DNA from: Alphaproteobacteria bacterium
GTDB taxonomy: Bacteria; Pseudomonadota; Alphaproteobacteria; Micavibrionales; Micavibrionaceae
DNA: 55,025 nucleotides
Reading direction: 5' to 3'
Assembly: GCA_030147745.1 (NCBI GenBank)
Contig: JASBUS010000020.1
Coordinates: 1-55,025, forward strand
The notes below the pieces were generated by a model. The model had not been told where the DNA came from and made no database searches. It worked only from the letters and a program-made list of their open reading frames with translations. Both the position numbers and the translations under genes were made by a program. Shown in pieces: positions 1 through 8,132 of this stretch; within the stretch, counting starts at the first letter, position 1, and each line of letters starts with the position of its first letter.

Positions 1-65
1 ATAAGAAATTATAATTCATAAAATTTAATATTGCAAACTTTTACATATAAACAATTGAATTAATT

Positions 66-1607
66 TTAAGCAAAGCGGCGACGATAAGATAAAGCCTCAG
101 CAATATAAGCTTTTTTCAGCATGACATCACTATCACCATAAAGGTCAGCAATACTGCGCGCCACACGCAAAACACGGTAATAACCGCGCGCCGACATTTT
201 GGTTTTTTCGGCAAAATCATTGACCATTTTACGTGTCGGCTCATCCAAAACACATAATTCTTCTATCTGCGCTGTCGAGAGGCGGCAGTTTAAAATTTCT
301 GCATCCTTAAAATAAGTGCGGCTTCTTTTATATTGTATATCGCGCGCGGCGATGACGCGCTGCTTTATAATGTCAGAGCTTTCAGATGGGCGGGCAGAGG
401 TAATATCAGCTAAGGACACCGCAGGCACTTCAATTTGTATATCTATACGATCCATAAAAGGGCCCGAAATTTTATTTTGGTAATCCTGCCCACATTTCGG
501 GGCGCGGGTGCATTCTTGTTCAGCATCCCCCATATAACCACAGCGGCATGGGTTCATCGCGGCGATTAATTGAAACTCAGCAGGATAAGTCGCATGCATA
601 TTGGCGCGCGCTACCAAAGTTTGTCCAGTTTCTAAAGGCTGCCGCAGCGATTCCAATGTCGTGCGCTGAAATTCTGGTAATTCATCCAAAAATAAAACAC
701 CATGATGGGCAAGCGAAATTTCCCCTGGTTTAACCTTTTGTCCGCCGCCAATTAATGCGGGCTGCGAGGCTGAATGATGCGGGTCACGATAGGGGCGGCG
801 GCGTAAGAGCCCGCCTTCAGGCAAAGCGCCCACCAAAGAATGGATCATTGATACATCCAAAGATTCTTTAGCGGTTAGATCAGGGAGAATCCCCGGTAAA
901 GCGGCGGCCATCATCGATTTACCTGCCCCTGGCGGCCCGACCATTAATAAGTTATGGCCACCCGCCGCGGCAATTTCGAGGGCACGTTTGGCATTTTCCT
1001 GCCCTTTAATTTGCGCCATATCAGGCGTGCGGCTTGGCGCGGTATGAGCTGCGTCATCCTCTGCATCATGTGACAGGGCGCTATAATCAGCGATAATTTG
1101 CGTACCTTTAAAGTGATTAATTAACGGCAGCAGGCCATCAGCTGTGATAATCTCTAAGTCGCCTGCCCAGCGCGCTTCATTGGCACATTGCTTAGGGCAA
1201 ATTAACCCAAGGTCATGGCCATTGGCATGCATCGCGGCAGGTAATATGCCTGATACATCCCGAATACGCCCATCTAAAGATAATTCACCCAAGACAAGAT
1301 ATTGTGCCAAGTCTTCTTTGGGGATGATCTCCATCGCGGCAAGCAAGCCAAGCGCAATTGGTAAATCATAATGTGAGCCTTCTTTGGCGACATCTGCAGG
1401 GGCAAGGTTAACGGTTAAGCGTTTCGGCGGAAGGGAAAGTCCCAAAGCATGTAAAGCCGCGCGCACGCGTTCTTTACTTTCTGCGACAGCTTTATCCGCA
1501 AGGCCAACTATTGAAAAGGCCGGCAGGCCAGAGGCAATTTGCACCTGAACATCAATATCCAACACATCCATGCCTTGGAATGCGACTGTTCTTACTTCTG
1601 CCACCAT
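66..1607 (-). CDS. comM: YifB/ComM family Mg-chelatase-like AAA+ ATPase
   Basis: Hexameric AAA+ helicase-like ATPase; in transformable bacteria ComM drives branch migration during integration of incoming DNA, in the cytoplasm. The N-terminal S5/Lon-like ChlI domain spans about residues 1-165. Walker A GPPGAGKS is near residue 224, Walker B LFLDELPEF near 311, and a C-terminal Mg-chelatase domain contains a CRCG...C cysteine cluster. The 513 residues are normal family length. I chose the ATG at 1607 because GGGGAGG lies about 10 bases upstream; the TTG at 1616 almost abuts that ribosome site. It stands alone, with no competence genes nearby. Family assignment is firm; the role in this organism is inferred. 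Confidence 0.95.
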   Translation of the reverse strand: MVAEVRTVAFQGMDVLDIDVQVQIASGLPAFSIVGLADKAVAESKERVRAALHALGLSLPPKRLTVNLAPADVAKEGSHYDLPIALGLLAAMEIIPKEDLAQYLVLGELSLDGRIRDVSGILPAAMHANGHDLGLICPKQCANEARWAGDLEIITADGLLPLINHFKGTQIIADYSALSHDAEDDAAHTAPSRTPDMAQIKGQENAKRALEIAAAGGHNLLMVGPPGAGKSMMAAALPGILPDLTAKESLDVSMIHSLVGALPEGGLLRRRPYRDPHHSASQPALIGGGQKVKPGEISLAHHGVLFLDELPEFQRTTLESLRQPLETGQTLVARANMHATYPAEFQLIAAMNPCRCGYMGDAEQECTRAPKCGQDYQNKISGPFMDRIDIQIEVPAVSLADITSARPSESSDIIKQRVIAARDIQYKRSRTYFKDAEILNCRLSTAQIEELCVLDEPTRKMVNDFAEKTKMSARGYYRVLRVARSIADLYGDSDVMLKKAYIAEALSYRRRFA

Positions 1608-1854
1608 GCGCGACAAGCCTCCCCGTAAATCCCCTATAAAAATATTGTGTCACAGATATAACGAAAAGATTTAAATCTCTCAACCAAAAAGGCATATAAG
1701 ATTTATGCACTGTCTTTAAGCGTGCAAATAGCGAACTTTTTTTAAAAAAATTTATTTTCTTAATTTTGTTAAGAGGTTGATAACTTTTATAGCTTAAAAA
1801 TTATTCTCAAGGGACATGAAGAATGTCGGGTTTACAGATTTTTGGGGTAGAACC

Positions 1855-2493
1855 ATGAGAAATATTAAGGCTGTAGAAAAACTAACAGATCAACAAACAG
1901 CGCTATTAATGGCGAAGTTGACTGTACCGGTTGCTGTATCGGAAATTCTTCTAGAAGGCCGAGCGCTCGCTGAAGATGAATGTTTAGCGCTGCATCAGAT
2001 TTTAAGTGATATGGAGCCAGACACAGCGTTTTTGGCGATGTCGATGGCCATTGCTGAACTTGGTTATTTCCAAGGCATCCGCAAGACACCATTAATGGGC
2101 ACTTTAACATTACAAGCCCGTCAATATGTCAGTGAATATGCGCCGCTTTGGTTAGAAAACGCGCAAAGCACAACACATGTGATGGATGAGCGTAATGTTT
2201 ATGACTTGCTGTGTACCTTACCAGAAGATTTAGAAGCCCTAAATGAAATGATCGTGATTGTCTTGTCATCATCGGCTGTTGATGAAACTGCACGTCAGAT
2301 TTTGCGTGTTTTCCAAATCCAGTCGAATGCACATCGCATTATCGCTGAAACATTATTAGAAGAATTTGAAAATCTTGGTGGCTGCCACGATATGTTGCCA
2401 AGCTTTGATGAAATTGAACAGGCTTACCAAGCCAATGCGCTGAACAAGGAACAAAACCAAAATAATATTATTGCCTTCCCAGCGCGCAATTAA
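1855..2493 (+). CDS. Hypothetical helical protein
   Basis: Not recognised. About 212 residues, predicted almost wholly alpha-helical and acidic, with no signal peptide or membrane segment, so probably cytoplasmic. The tail ends IIAFPARN after an Asn/Gln-rich linker, a hydrophobic-Phe-Pro tail that loosely resembles the end of the DUF6782-like protein at 22117 (VIQFRPKQ). Start: the ATG at 1855 has GGGG seven bases upstream. An in-frame ATG at 1816 has its AAGGGA almost touching the start codon and is less likely. The upstream 240 bases hold no gene. A strong hairpin terminator follows. No function is proposed. Confidence 0.75.
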   Translation: MRNIKAVEKLTDQQTALLMAKLTVPVAVSEILLEGRALAEDECLALHQILSDMEPDTAFLAMSMAIAELGYFQGIRKTPLMGTLTLQARQYVSEYAPLWLENAQSTTHVMDERNVYDLLCTLPEDLEALNEMIVIVLSSSAVDETARQILRVFQIQSNAHRIIAETLLEEFENLGGCHDMLPSFDEIEQAYQANALNKEQNQNNIIAFPARN

Positions 2494-2555
2494 GAATTCA
2501 TTTTAAACGCGGATTAAAGTTCTCCCCGCGTTTATGTGCATACTCCCTGAAACTT

Positions 2556-2597
2556 GAAACCCCTTATGAAGATTGCTTCTAAGGGGTGTTTTTTTGT
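2556..2597 (+). terminator. Rho-independent terminator after the 1855 gene
   Basis: ACCCCTT pairs with AAGGGGT, and inside it GAAG pairs with CTTC around an ATTG loop, giving a long two-part stem followed by a run of seven T. A second, weaker inverted repeat (AAACGCGG/CCGCGTTT, 2505-2533) lies just upstream. The orientation fits the upstream (+) gene; the next gene is convergent. Confidence 0.8.
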
Positions 2598-2630
2598 TTG
2601 CATCAAGTTTATTAAGATTGCGTGCGCCGC

Positions 2631-3350
2631 CTATTCAATGCGCTCCATTGTCCAGCTTTCGATTATGCCACCATCAGCGCCTTTGGTGGATGGGCTGCGG
2701 CCAACGCGCATTTTGACCTGCATAACAATCGTATGCTCACTCGCGTTTTTACGGGCATTTTTACCCGTATAACGGAAAGTAATTTTCACAGGAAAGTCAA
2801 ATAACCAACGATATACGCCTTCAAAATTGCCTTTGTTAATAACGACAGGCATTTCATCAAACATTGCGACGCTGACCAAACCATTTTGGCGCATGGCTTT
2901 GACAATGTCAGATTTATTCATTTCGTTGACATATTGGATCAGCGCTGGGCGTTCAAACAGGCCTTGATATTTATTAATATGGTCCTGCGCTGTTTTATAA
3001 TCAAAGCTCATTAAATTCGTGACAACAATTTGCACCCACTCACTCATTTGCGCATCTGTGCGGTGCGGTTTAGATAAAATATTCCCGTCCTTAGAGCCTG
3101 TTAATTCCTGATCATATAAAAACATCAGCGAATTTTTATTTTTCTTAGTGGTTGGCGCATCAATCTGACCATCTGTAGCAAATGGTGCTTCTAATGTTTC
3201 ATGTGGCTTTAACTTGCCATCATCTTCCTTGGCAAATACACCTTTGATTTTATCGATCGGGCTTTGTGCCGATGCCGATATCGCGCCAAAGCATAATGCG
3301 CCTGCCGTGAATAATAATAATGCTGATTTATGTTGGATAAATTTACGCAT
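2631..3350 (-). CDS. IcmL/DotI-like periplasmic protein
   Basis: About 239 residues with an N-terminal hydrophobic segment ending ISASAQS, a good signal peptidase I site. The mature C-terminal half resembles the periplasmic domain of IcmL/DotI: a helical stretch near residues 103-150, then GVYRWLFDFPVKITFRY, reminiscent of the GxYxWxxxxPxxxTY block of that family, and a final beta strand with GRSPST...IESW. IcmL/DotI is an inner-membrane VirB8-like component of type IVB secretion systems and normally keeps its membrane anchor; here a cleavable signal seems likelier. No other dot/icm gene is in the window. It lies 15 bases downstream of coq9 on the same strand. Fold assignment is from recall of the family, not a search. 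Confidence 0.5.
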   Translation of the reverse strand: MRKFIQHKSALLLFTAGALCFGAISASAQSPIDKIKGVFAKEDDGKLKPHETLEAPFATDGQIDAPTTKKNKNSLMFLYDQELTGSKDGNILSKPHRTDAQMSEWVQIVVTNLMSFDYKTAQDHINKYQGLFERPALIQYVNEMNKSDIVKAMRQNGLVSVAMFDEMPVVINKGNFEGVYRWLFDFPVKITFRYTGKNARKNASEHTIVMQVKMRVGRSPSTKGADGGIIESWTMERIE

Positions 3351-3365
3351 TGTTTGTCTATACTC

Positions 3366-3977
3366 CTACACCGCTTGCGCCGTGGTTTTTTTATTACATT
3401 TTAATTTGCCGATGAATTGCCCCATTTTCATGATGCGTTCAATTTTTTGATCTAAATGTTTATGGGTGTCGGCCAAATCTTCGCTATCATCTTTTAACCA
3501 TGTATATGTAGTGGATGCCAATAAGGCCGAAAGCAACGCGCGTTTGCTATAACGGTTATAATCGGTTGAAACATCGCCCGCCCATTGCCAGATACGGTCT
3601 GCTGTGTGCCAAAGGTTTTTCCCTGCTTTTGCCCCACGATGCGGCGCAGCCCAATAATGCATAGCAAGGCGCACAGCTTCTTTATGCGGCGCTAAAACAT
3701 CAAGGCGCGTTAAGACGCCGCGGCGGATGCGGTCACGTATGCGCATATCTTCTATATTGGTTGCGTCTAGTTGATCCAGCATTTGGCGGTCCGCCCAATC
3801 CGAAAAATGGGCAATCACATCGGCCACGCCCGCAGGAAAGGTCGCGCGGTAAATATCCTTATCCAGCCCAAGTGTATCAATCGCCTTGGTTAGGGTCAGG
3901 TCGCTCCAGCCGTCAAATACAATATCAGGCAGGGCGGCTTCAAGGATTTGGTCTTTTAATTGGCAGCTTGCGTTCAT
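3366..3977 (-). CDS. COQ9 family ubiquinone biosynthesis protein
   Basis: COQ9 is a lipid-binding, TetR-fold helper protein for ubiquinone synthesis that works with the COQ7 hydroxylase in mitochondria; alphaproteobacteria carry the same family. About 203 residues. The N-terminal TetR-like helical segment (ILEAALPDIVFDGWSDLTL) and the characteristic block MHYWAAPHRGAKAGKNLWHTADRIWQWAGD are clear, as is DYNRYSKRALLSALLASTTYTWL near residues 135-160. The start is the ATG at 3977; an upstream GTG at 3983 is possible. It is divergent from ubiB (COQ8 family), which supports the quinone role. Confidence 0.88.
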   Translation of the reverse strand: MNASCQLKDQILEAALPDIVFDGWSDLTLTKAIDTLGLDKDIYRATFPAGVADVIAHFSDWADRQMLDQLDATNIEDMRIRDRIRRGVLTRLDVLAPHKEAVRLAMHYWAAPHRGAKAGKNLWHTADRIWQWAGDVSTDYNRYSKRALLSALLASTTYTWLKDDSEDLADTHKHLDQKIERIMKMGQFIGKLKCNKKTTAQAV

Positions 3978-4035
3978 GGTCACTTTTAAGATCTATGTTC
4001 AAAACCATTATAGAATAACACAAAGATATAAACTC

Positions 4036-4097
4036 TATAAAGCGTAATTACCGCTTTACACTTTACCTTTTGCCATTAAGGTATATTTTATAAAGCG
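4036..4097. promoter_or_regulatory. Repeated TAAAGCG boxes between coq9 and ubiB
   Basis: TATAAAGCG occurs at 4036-4044 and again at 4089-4097. Between them, CGCTTTA at 4052-4058 forms a perfect 7-bp inverted repeat with the first copy (loop TAATTAC). Three copies of one heptamer in a 124-base divergent intergenic region look like a shared operator, but no regulator is identified. Confidence 0.35.
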
Positions 4098-4101
4098 TTT
4101 A

Positions 4102-5478
4102 ATGGATATGTGGCCAGAAGTGATGAGTGAATATAAAGACAATACCAATATTGCCAAACGTGGCCTGCGCTATGGTCGCGTATCAGCGACTATGGCGGGT
4201 TTAGGGGCGCGTTTAGCAGCAGATAAATTCCTCGGCCTAAAAATTGATCAACCAAAACATGCGGAACAATTAACTGCAGCGCTCGGTAATCTTAAAGGGC
4301 CATTGATGAAGGTTGGCCAAATTTTGGCGACCATCCCTGAAGCCCTGCCGGCTGAATATGCGCAGGCCTTCCAAAGTTTACAATCCGAAGCGCCATCCAT
4401 GGGCTGGCCTTTTGTCAAACGCCGTATGCGTACCGAGCTTGGCACAGATTGGCAAAGTAAATTTGAAGATTTCGGACAAAGCGCAAGCGCCGCGGCGTCC
4501 CTTGGGCAAGTCCATAAAGCACGCCTTCATGACGGGCGTGATGTTGCCTGTAAATTGCAATATCCAGATATGCGCGCCGCGATTGAAGCCGATTTAAAAC
4601 AGCTTAAAATGATTTTCTCAATTTATGAGCGCTACGATAAAGCAATCTCGACTGTTAATGTTCATCATGAGCTTGCTGAACGCCTTTATGAAGAATTAGA
4701 TTACGAATTAGAAGCCAAGCATATGCAGCTTTATCGCTATATGCTGCGTGATGAACCAAATGTCCATGTCCCTGAAGTGGTTGAATCGCATTCAAGCGAC
4801 CGCCTGTTAACCGCGACATGGCTTGACGGCGATAAAATCATGAATTTTATTGATGCGGATACAGAAATTCGTAATCAAATTGCGCTGAATATGTTTAAGG
4901 CGTGGTATATCCCGCTTTATTATTACGGCATTATTCATGGTGACCCGCATTTGGGCAATTACACCATCCGCGAAGATTTAAGCATTAACCTGTTGGATTT
5001 TGGCTGCGTACGTATTTTCCCAGCGCGCTTTGTGCAGGGCTCGGTCGATTTATATCACGCTTTAATGACCCAAGATAAAGACCTTGCCGTGCATGCCTTC
5101 GAAAGCTGGGGCTTCCATAATTTAAGCGATGAACATATCGAAATATTAAGTGTCTGGGCAGGCTTCCTCTACGGCCCATTAATGGAAGATAAGATCCGCC
5201 CAATTGGTGAAGTAACCAATGGCGTTTATGGCCGCGAAACAGCTGAAAAAGTTCATAAACGCCTGAGTGAAATTGGCGGCATCACTATTCCGCGTGAATT
5301 TGTTTTCATGGATCGCGCCGCGCTGGGGTTAGGGTCGGTCTTCCTCCACCTCAAAGCGGAAGTAAATTGGTATCGCATTTTCAATGAAATGATTGACGGC
5401 TTTAGTGCAGACCAACTGAAACAAAACCAAGACGCTGCGCTTGCTAAGTTTGAATTAGATAACAAACACGCTGAATAA
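4102..5478 (+). CDS. ubiB: ABC1/UbiB/COQ8 family atypical kinase
   Basis: UbiB/COQ8/ADCK proteins are atypical protein-kinase-like ATPases needed for ubiquinone synthesis, probably assisting the membrane biosynthetic complex. Visible motifs are the family signature KVGQ near residue 70, the Ala-rich loop that replaces the glycine loop (SAAASLGQVHKA, about 129-140), the lysine in VACKLQYPD near 151, the catalytic-loop-like HGDPHLGNY near 279 and LDFG near 298. At 458 residues it lacks the C-terminal membrane helices of E. coli UbiB and is closer to the COQ8/ADCK3 type. In-frame ATGs at 4102, 4108 and 4123 leave the exact start uncertain. Divergent from coq9. Confidence 0.9.
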   Translation: MDMWPEVMSEYKDNTNIAKRGLRYGRVSATMAGLGARLAADKFLGLKIDQPKHAEQLTAALGNLKGPLMKVGQILATIPEALPAEYAQAFQSLQSEAPSMGWPFVKRRMRTELGTDWQSKFEDFGQSASAAASLGQVHKARLHDGRDVACKLQYPDMRAAIEADLKQLKMIFSIYERYDKAISTVNVHHELAERLYEELDYELEAKHMQLYRYMLRDEPNVHVPEVVESHSSDRLLTATWLDGDKIMNFIDADTEIRNQIALNMFKAWYIPLYYYGIIHGDPHLGNYTIREDLSINLLDFGCVRIFPARFVQGSVDLYHALMTQDKDLAVHAFESWGFHNLSDEHIEILSVWAGFLYGPLMEDKIRPIGEVTNGVYGRETAEKVHKRLSEIGGITIPREFVFMDRAALGLGSVFLHLKAEVNWYRIFNEMIDGFSADQLKQNQDAALAKFELDNKHAE

Positions 5479-5480
5479 TC

Positions 5481-6656
5481 TTACTTCTTCGGCAGCATCA
5501 CCACCAAAGTGCCTTCGGATTTCATTGGGCCGGCGTTGCGTTCGGCGTCGGCCCCGTAGCCCCAGAAGACATCGCCGCGCACTGGGCCACGAATGGCGCC
5601 ACCTGTATCTTGGCCGATCATCACACGCTGTAACCGTTGGTTCGGTACGGTCGGATGCGGCGCATCGAGCCAGAAGGGCAAGCCATACGGATAATAAGTA
5701 TGGTCAATCGCCAAAGAACGTTCAGGCGTTAATACCACACCTTCACCGCCTAGTGCGCCATCTTGCGTTAATTCATGGAAAAAGACATAGGATGCGTTTT
5801 TATTCATTAAGGCGGCACTTTGATCAGGATTATCATTCAGCCATGTGCGGATCGCCTGCATCGACATATCTTCTTTTTTAACGGCATCCATTTCGATCAA
5901 GAATTTACCGATTGCGGTATAGGGATGGCCATTTTGCCCTGCATAGCCAATGAAGCGCGTTGAACCATCAACCATGCGGACACGGCCTGAGCCTTGAATA
6001 TGCATGAAAAAGACTTCAACTGGGTCATCCGCCCAAAGCAAGACGGGCACATCACCAAGGCCTTTGGTTTCGATATCGGCGCGGTCAGCATAAGGGTAAA
6101 GGCGTCCATCACGCACTGTACCCGCAATACGGCGGCCTTTTAAATCATCACGGAATAGGCCTAAATCCACCATCACCAAATCATCTGGCTTGGCATAGAC
6201 AGGGTATTTAAAGCGTTCCGTTTCAACATCTGCGCCGCTTAATTCAGCGACATAGTATCCTGTAAATAAGCCGTCTTTTTCATCATCCGCCAAGACCCGA
6301 TGCGGCGTGAAATGGGTTTCAAAGAATAAGCGAGCATCTTGGTCATCAGTGATATGCGCTTCGGTTAAATCCTGACATATTGCGCGCCAATCATCCCATG
6401 TGCCGAAACGGGCATCGTCTTTATCAAGATCACCCGTTTTTTTAGATTTTAGAAAACGCGCGCAGGTCACAGCAAAAGCATCAAGCGCCGCTTTATGTTG
6501 GTCTTTCTCCCAAGCGGGCACATCAGAAAAAGCCAAAGCCTGTAAATTTAAGACAGCGCGCATATCTTTTTTTTCCTTCTTTTCACAGGCGGTCAATACA
6601 CAAATAGCAATGACCACAGGCAATATGAAACTGATACGGGGTTTAATAAACAACAT
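5481..6656 (-). CDS. mltA: Membrane-bound lytic murein transglycosylase A
   Basis: Lipoprotein that cleaves the MurNAc-GlcNAc bond of peptidoglycan with 1,6-anhydro ring formation, acting at the outer membrane. The N-terminal signal ends in the lipobox VLTAC (Cys near residue 24). The MltA domain includes FTGYYVAEL near 145, VFFMHIQGSGRV near 215 and the C-terminal 3D domain with GQDTGGAIRGPVRGDVFWGYG, which carries the catalytic Asp of the family. The 391 residues are standard. It lies directly downstream of the Tim44-like gene on the same strand, a pairing I recall from other alphaproteobacteria. Confidence 0.95.
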   Translation of the reverse strand: MLFIKPRISFILPVVIAICVLTACEKKEKKDMRAVLNLQALAFSDVPAWEKDQHKAALDAFAVTCARFLKSKKTGDLDKDDARFGTWDDWRAICQDLTEAHITDDQDARLFFETHFTPHRVLADDEKDGLFTGYYVAELSGADVETERFKYPVYAKPDDLVMVDLGLFRDDLKGRRIAGTVRDGRLYPYADRADIETKGLGDVPVLLWADDPVEVFFMHIQGSGRVRMVDGSTRFIGYAGQNGHPYTAIGKFLIEMDAVKKEDMSMQAIRTWLNDNPDQSAALMNKNASYVFFHELTQDGALGGEGVVLTPERSLAIDHTYYPYGLPFWLDAPHPTVPNQRLQRVMIGQDTGGAIRGPVRGDVFWGYGADAERNAGPMKSEGTLVVMLPKK

Positions 6657-6712
6657 ATTTAACTTTCTCGAAAAAACCCGCCTTGAATGTGGCGGGTCTG
6701 TAATTCTTGGTT

Positions 6713-7426
6713 TTATTTATCGGACGCCTCAGGTATTGGCGTTTTATGATCTTCGACTTCATCGTCACGTGTTTCAAACAGCAACCATGTTGGCTCTTTC
6801 GCTTTGATCTTACGGCCGAATGTCCAAACGTCGACCATTTCCGTGATGCGTTCAGGATCGCCAGAAAGAATATTGCCGTCTTTATCACGGATAATACATG
6901 TTTCATCAGCCGTGAAGCGGATTGACACATAAGCCACACCGTTTTTCTGTTGAATATCGACAATATCCGCCTTACGTACAGCATGAATTTCAGTAGATAC
7001 GGTTTCGCCTTTTTCTTCGCGCGCTTTAATCGCAGCTTCAAAAGATTCATAAACGCTTGGCGCTAGCAGCATTTCAAGCACGTCTTTTTCACCTTTGGCG
7101 AAGGCTTCAACCACCATAATAAATGCTTTTTCGGCATTCTCGACAAATTGAATGGCGTTAAAGTCGCGCATTTGACGTGAAAGATCTTCCGCTTCTTTGA
7201 TCAACGCATCGGATAAATCAAGCTTTTTTAATGGGTTCTCCATGTCGACGACAAAAGGCTGCCCATCAAGGCCAACAATATTTTTCGGTTTGGCTTTATC
7301 ACGCTCCGATTCCACATATGGGTTTGGGCGTTGCTGTTCATCATTGCTGCGTGTGCCTAAAATATTACGGAGCCACACCACCAACACGGCGGCAATAATT
7401 GCATAAATCAGTATATCTGTTTCCAC
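6713..7426 (-). CDS. Tim44/TimA-domain membrane-anchored protein
   Basis: Bacterial Tim44-like protein: one N-terminal membrane helix (ILIYAIIAAVLVVWL), a charged linker, and the C-terminal Tim44/NTF2-like domain from about residue 95 to the end (KAFIMVVEAFAKGEKDVLEMLL..., VYESFEAAI, VDVWTFGRK). Alphaproteobacterial TimA is the counterpart of mitochondrial Tim44; its bacterial role is not settled. The start is GTG at 7426, with AGGA nine bases upstream giving METDILIYAI; the longer TTG-initiated frame to 7447 would include that ribosome site. 237 residues. Divergent from secB, a classic alphaproteobacterial arrangement. Confidence 0.9.
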   Translation of the reverse strand: METDILIYAIIAAVLVVWLRNILGTRSNDEQQRPNPYVESERDKAKPKNIVGLDGQPFVVDMENPLKKLDLSDALIKEAEDLSRQMRDFNAIQFVENAEKAFIMVVEAFAKGEKDVLEMLLAPSVYESFEAAIKAREEKGETVSTEIHAVRKADIVDIQQKNGVAYVSIRFTADETCIIRDKDGNILSGDPERITEMVDVWTFGRKIKAKEPTWLLFETRDDEVEDHKTPIPEASDK

Positions 7427-7597
7427 TAAATTTGATCCTTGGTACAAATTAAAATCTGTAATTTATATAGTATAGACGTTAATAGAAGAAAACCCAAGAT
7501 TAGATTAACGCTTTTTGTGGTGATGCTTGAGTTTGCGTATCGAGCATGCTAAACCAAATGCAGTTAATTATTTACCCTTTAATGAAGAGAATGAGAT

Positions 7598-8074
7598 ATG
7601 GCTGATCAAGAAAACGCCCCACAAGAAAAAAGCCTGCCTGTGATGATTCACGCGCAATATATCAAGGATATGTCTTTTGAAAACCCATTAGCGCCAGATA
7701 GCCTGCGTGTTGGTCAAAACAAACCTGAAATGGACATTGATATTTCAATGGAATCCACACCGATTGAAGATGATAAAATCAAAAATCTTTATGAAGTTGT
7801 TTTGAACCTATCGGCAACCGCAAAACGCGAAGGCGAAGTGGCCTTTATCGCGGAACTTGCTTATGGCGTCACCGTATCCCTTGGTGACTTACCAGAAGAC
7901 CAACATCACCCATTTTTGTTGATTGAAGTGCCACGTCAGGCCTTCCCATTTGCACGCCAAATTTTGGGCACAATCACACAGCAAGGCGGCTATGCGCCAT
8001 TATTGTTGAACCCAGTTGATTTCCAAGCAATGTATATGCAGCGCTTTGGCAAAAAACAAAATGATGCGGCTTAA
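7598..8074 (+). CDS. secB: Protein-export chaperone SecB
   Basis: Tetrameric cytoplasmic chaperone that keeps precursor proteins unfolded and passes them to SecA. The 158 residues match the family. The order is recognisable: an acidic N-terminus, IHAQYIKDMSFENP near residue 17, a central beta sheet (NLYEVVLNLSATAKREGEVAFIAELAYG) and the conserved helix LIEVPRQAFPFARQILGTITQQGGYAPLLLNPVDFQAMY. It starts at ATG 7598 and is followed by a bidirectional terminator shared with the convergent mnmE. In many alphaproteobacteria secB sits next to dnaQ; here dnaQ is 18 kb away beyond the origin. Confidence 0.96.
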   Translation: MADQENAPQEKSLPVMIHAQYIKDMSFENPLAPDSLRVGQNKPEMDIDISMESTPIEDDKIKNLYEVVLNLSATAKREGEVAFIAELAYGVTVSLGDLPEDQHHPFLLIEVPRQAFPFARQILGTITQQGGYAPLLLNPVDFQAMYMQRFGKKQNDAA

Positions 8075-8093
8075 TTAAGTTTAAAGCCTATAA

Positions 8094-8127
8094 ATAAAAA
8101 CCCGCTGATTATGGCGGGTTTTTTTAT
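8094..8127. terminator. Bidirectional terminator between secB and mnmE
   Basis: AAAAACCCGC (8096-8105), loop TGATTATG, GCGGGTTTTTTT (8114-8125). It has A and T tracts on both sides and separates two convergent genes, so it can serve both strands. Confidence 0.85.
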
Positions 8128-8132
8128 GGGCT

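Noticed and set aside
1-65. Possible gene end at the left window edge
   Set aside because: The 65 bases are AT-rich with no coding signal; nothing can be supported.
5525-5881. A 118-residue (+) frame inside mltA
   Set aside because: It is an Arg/His-rich shadow of the MltA 3D domain.
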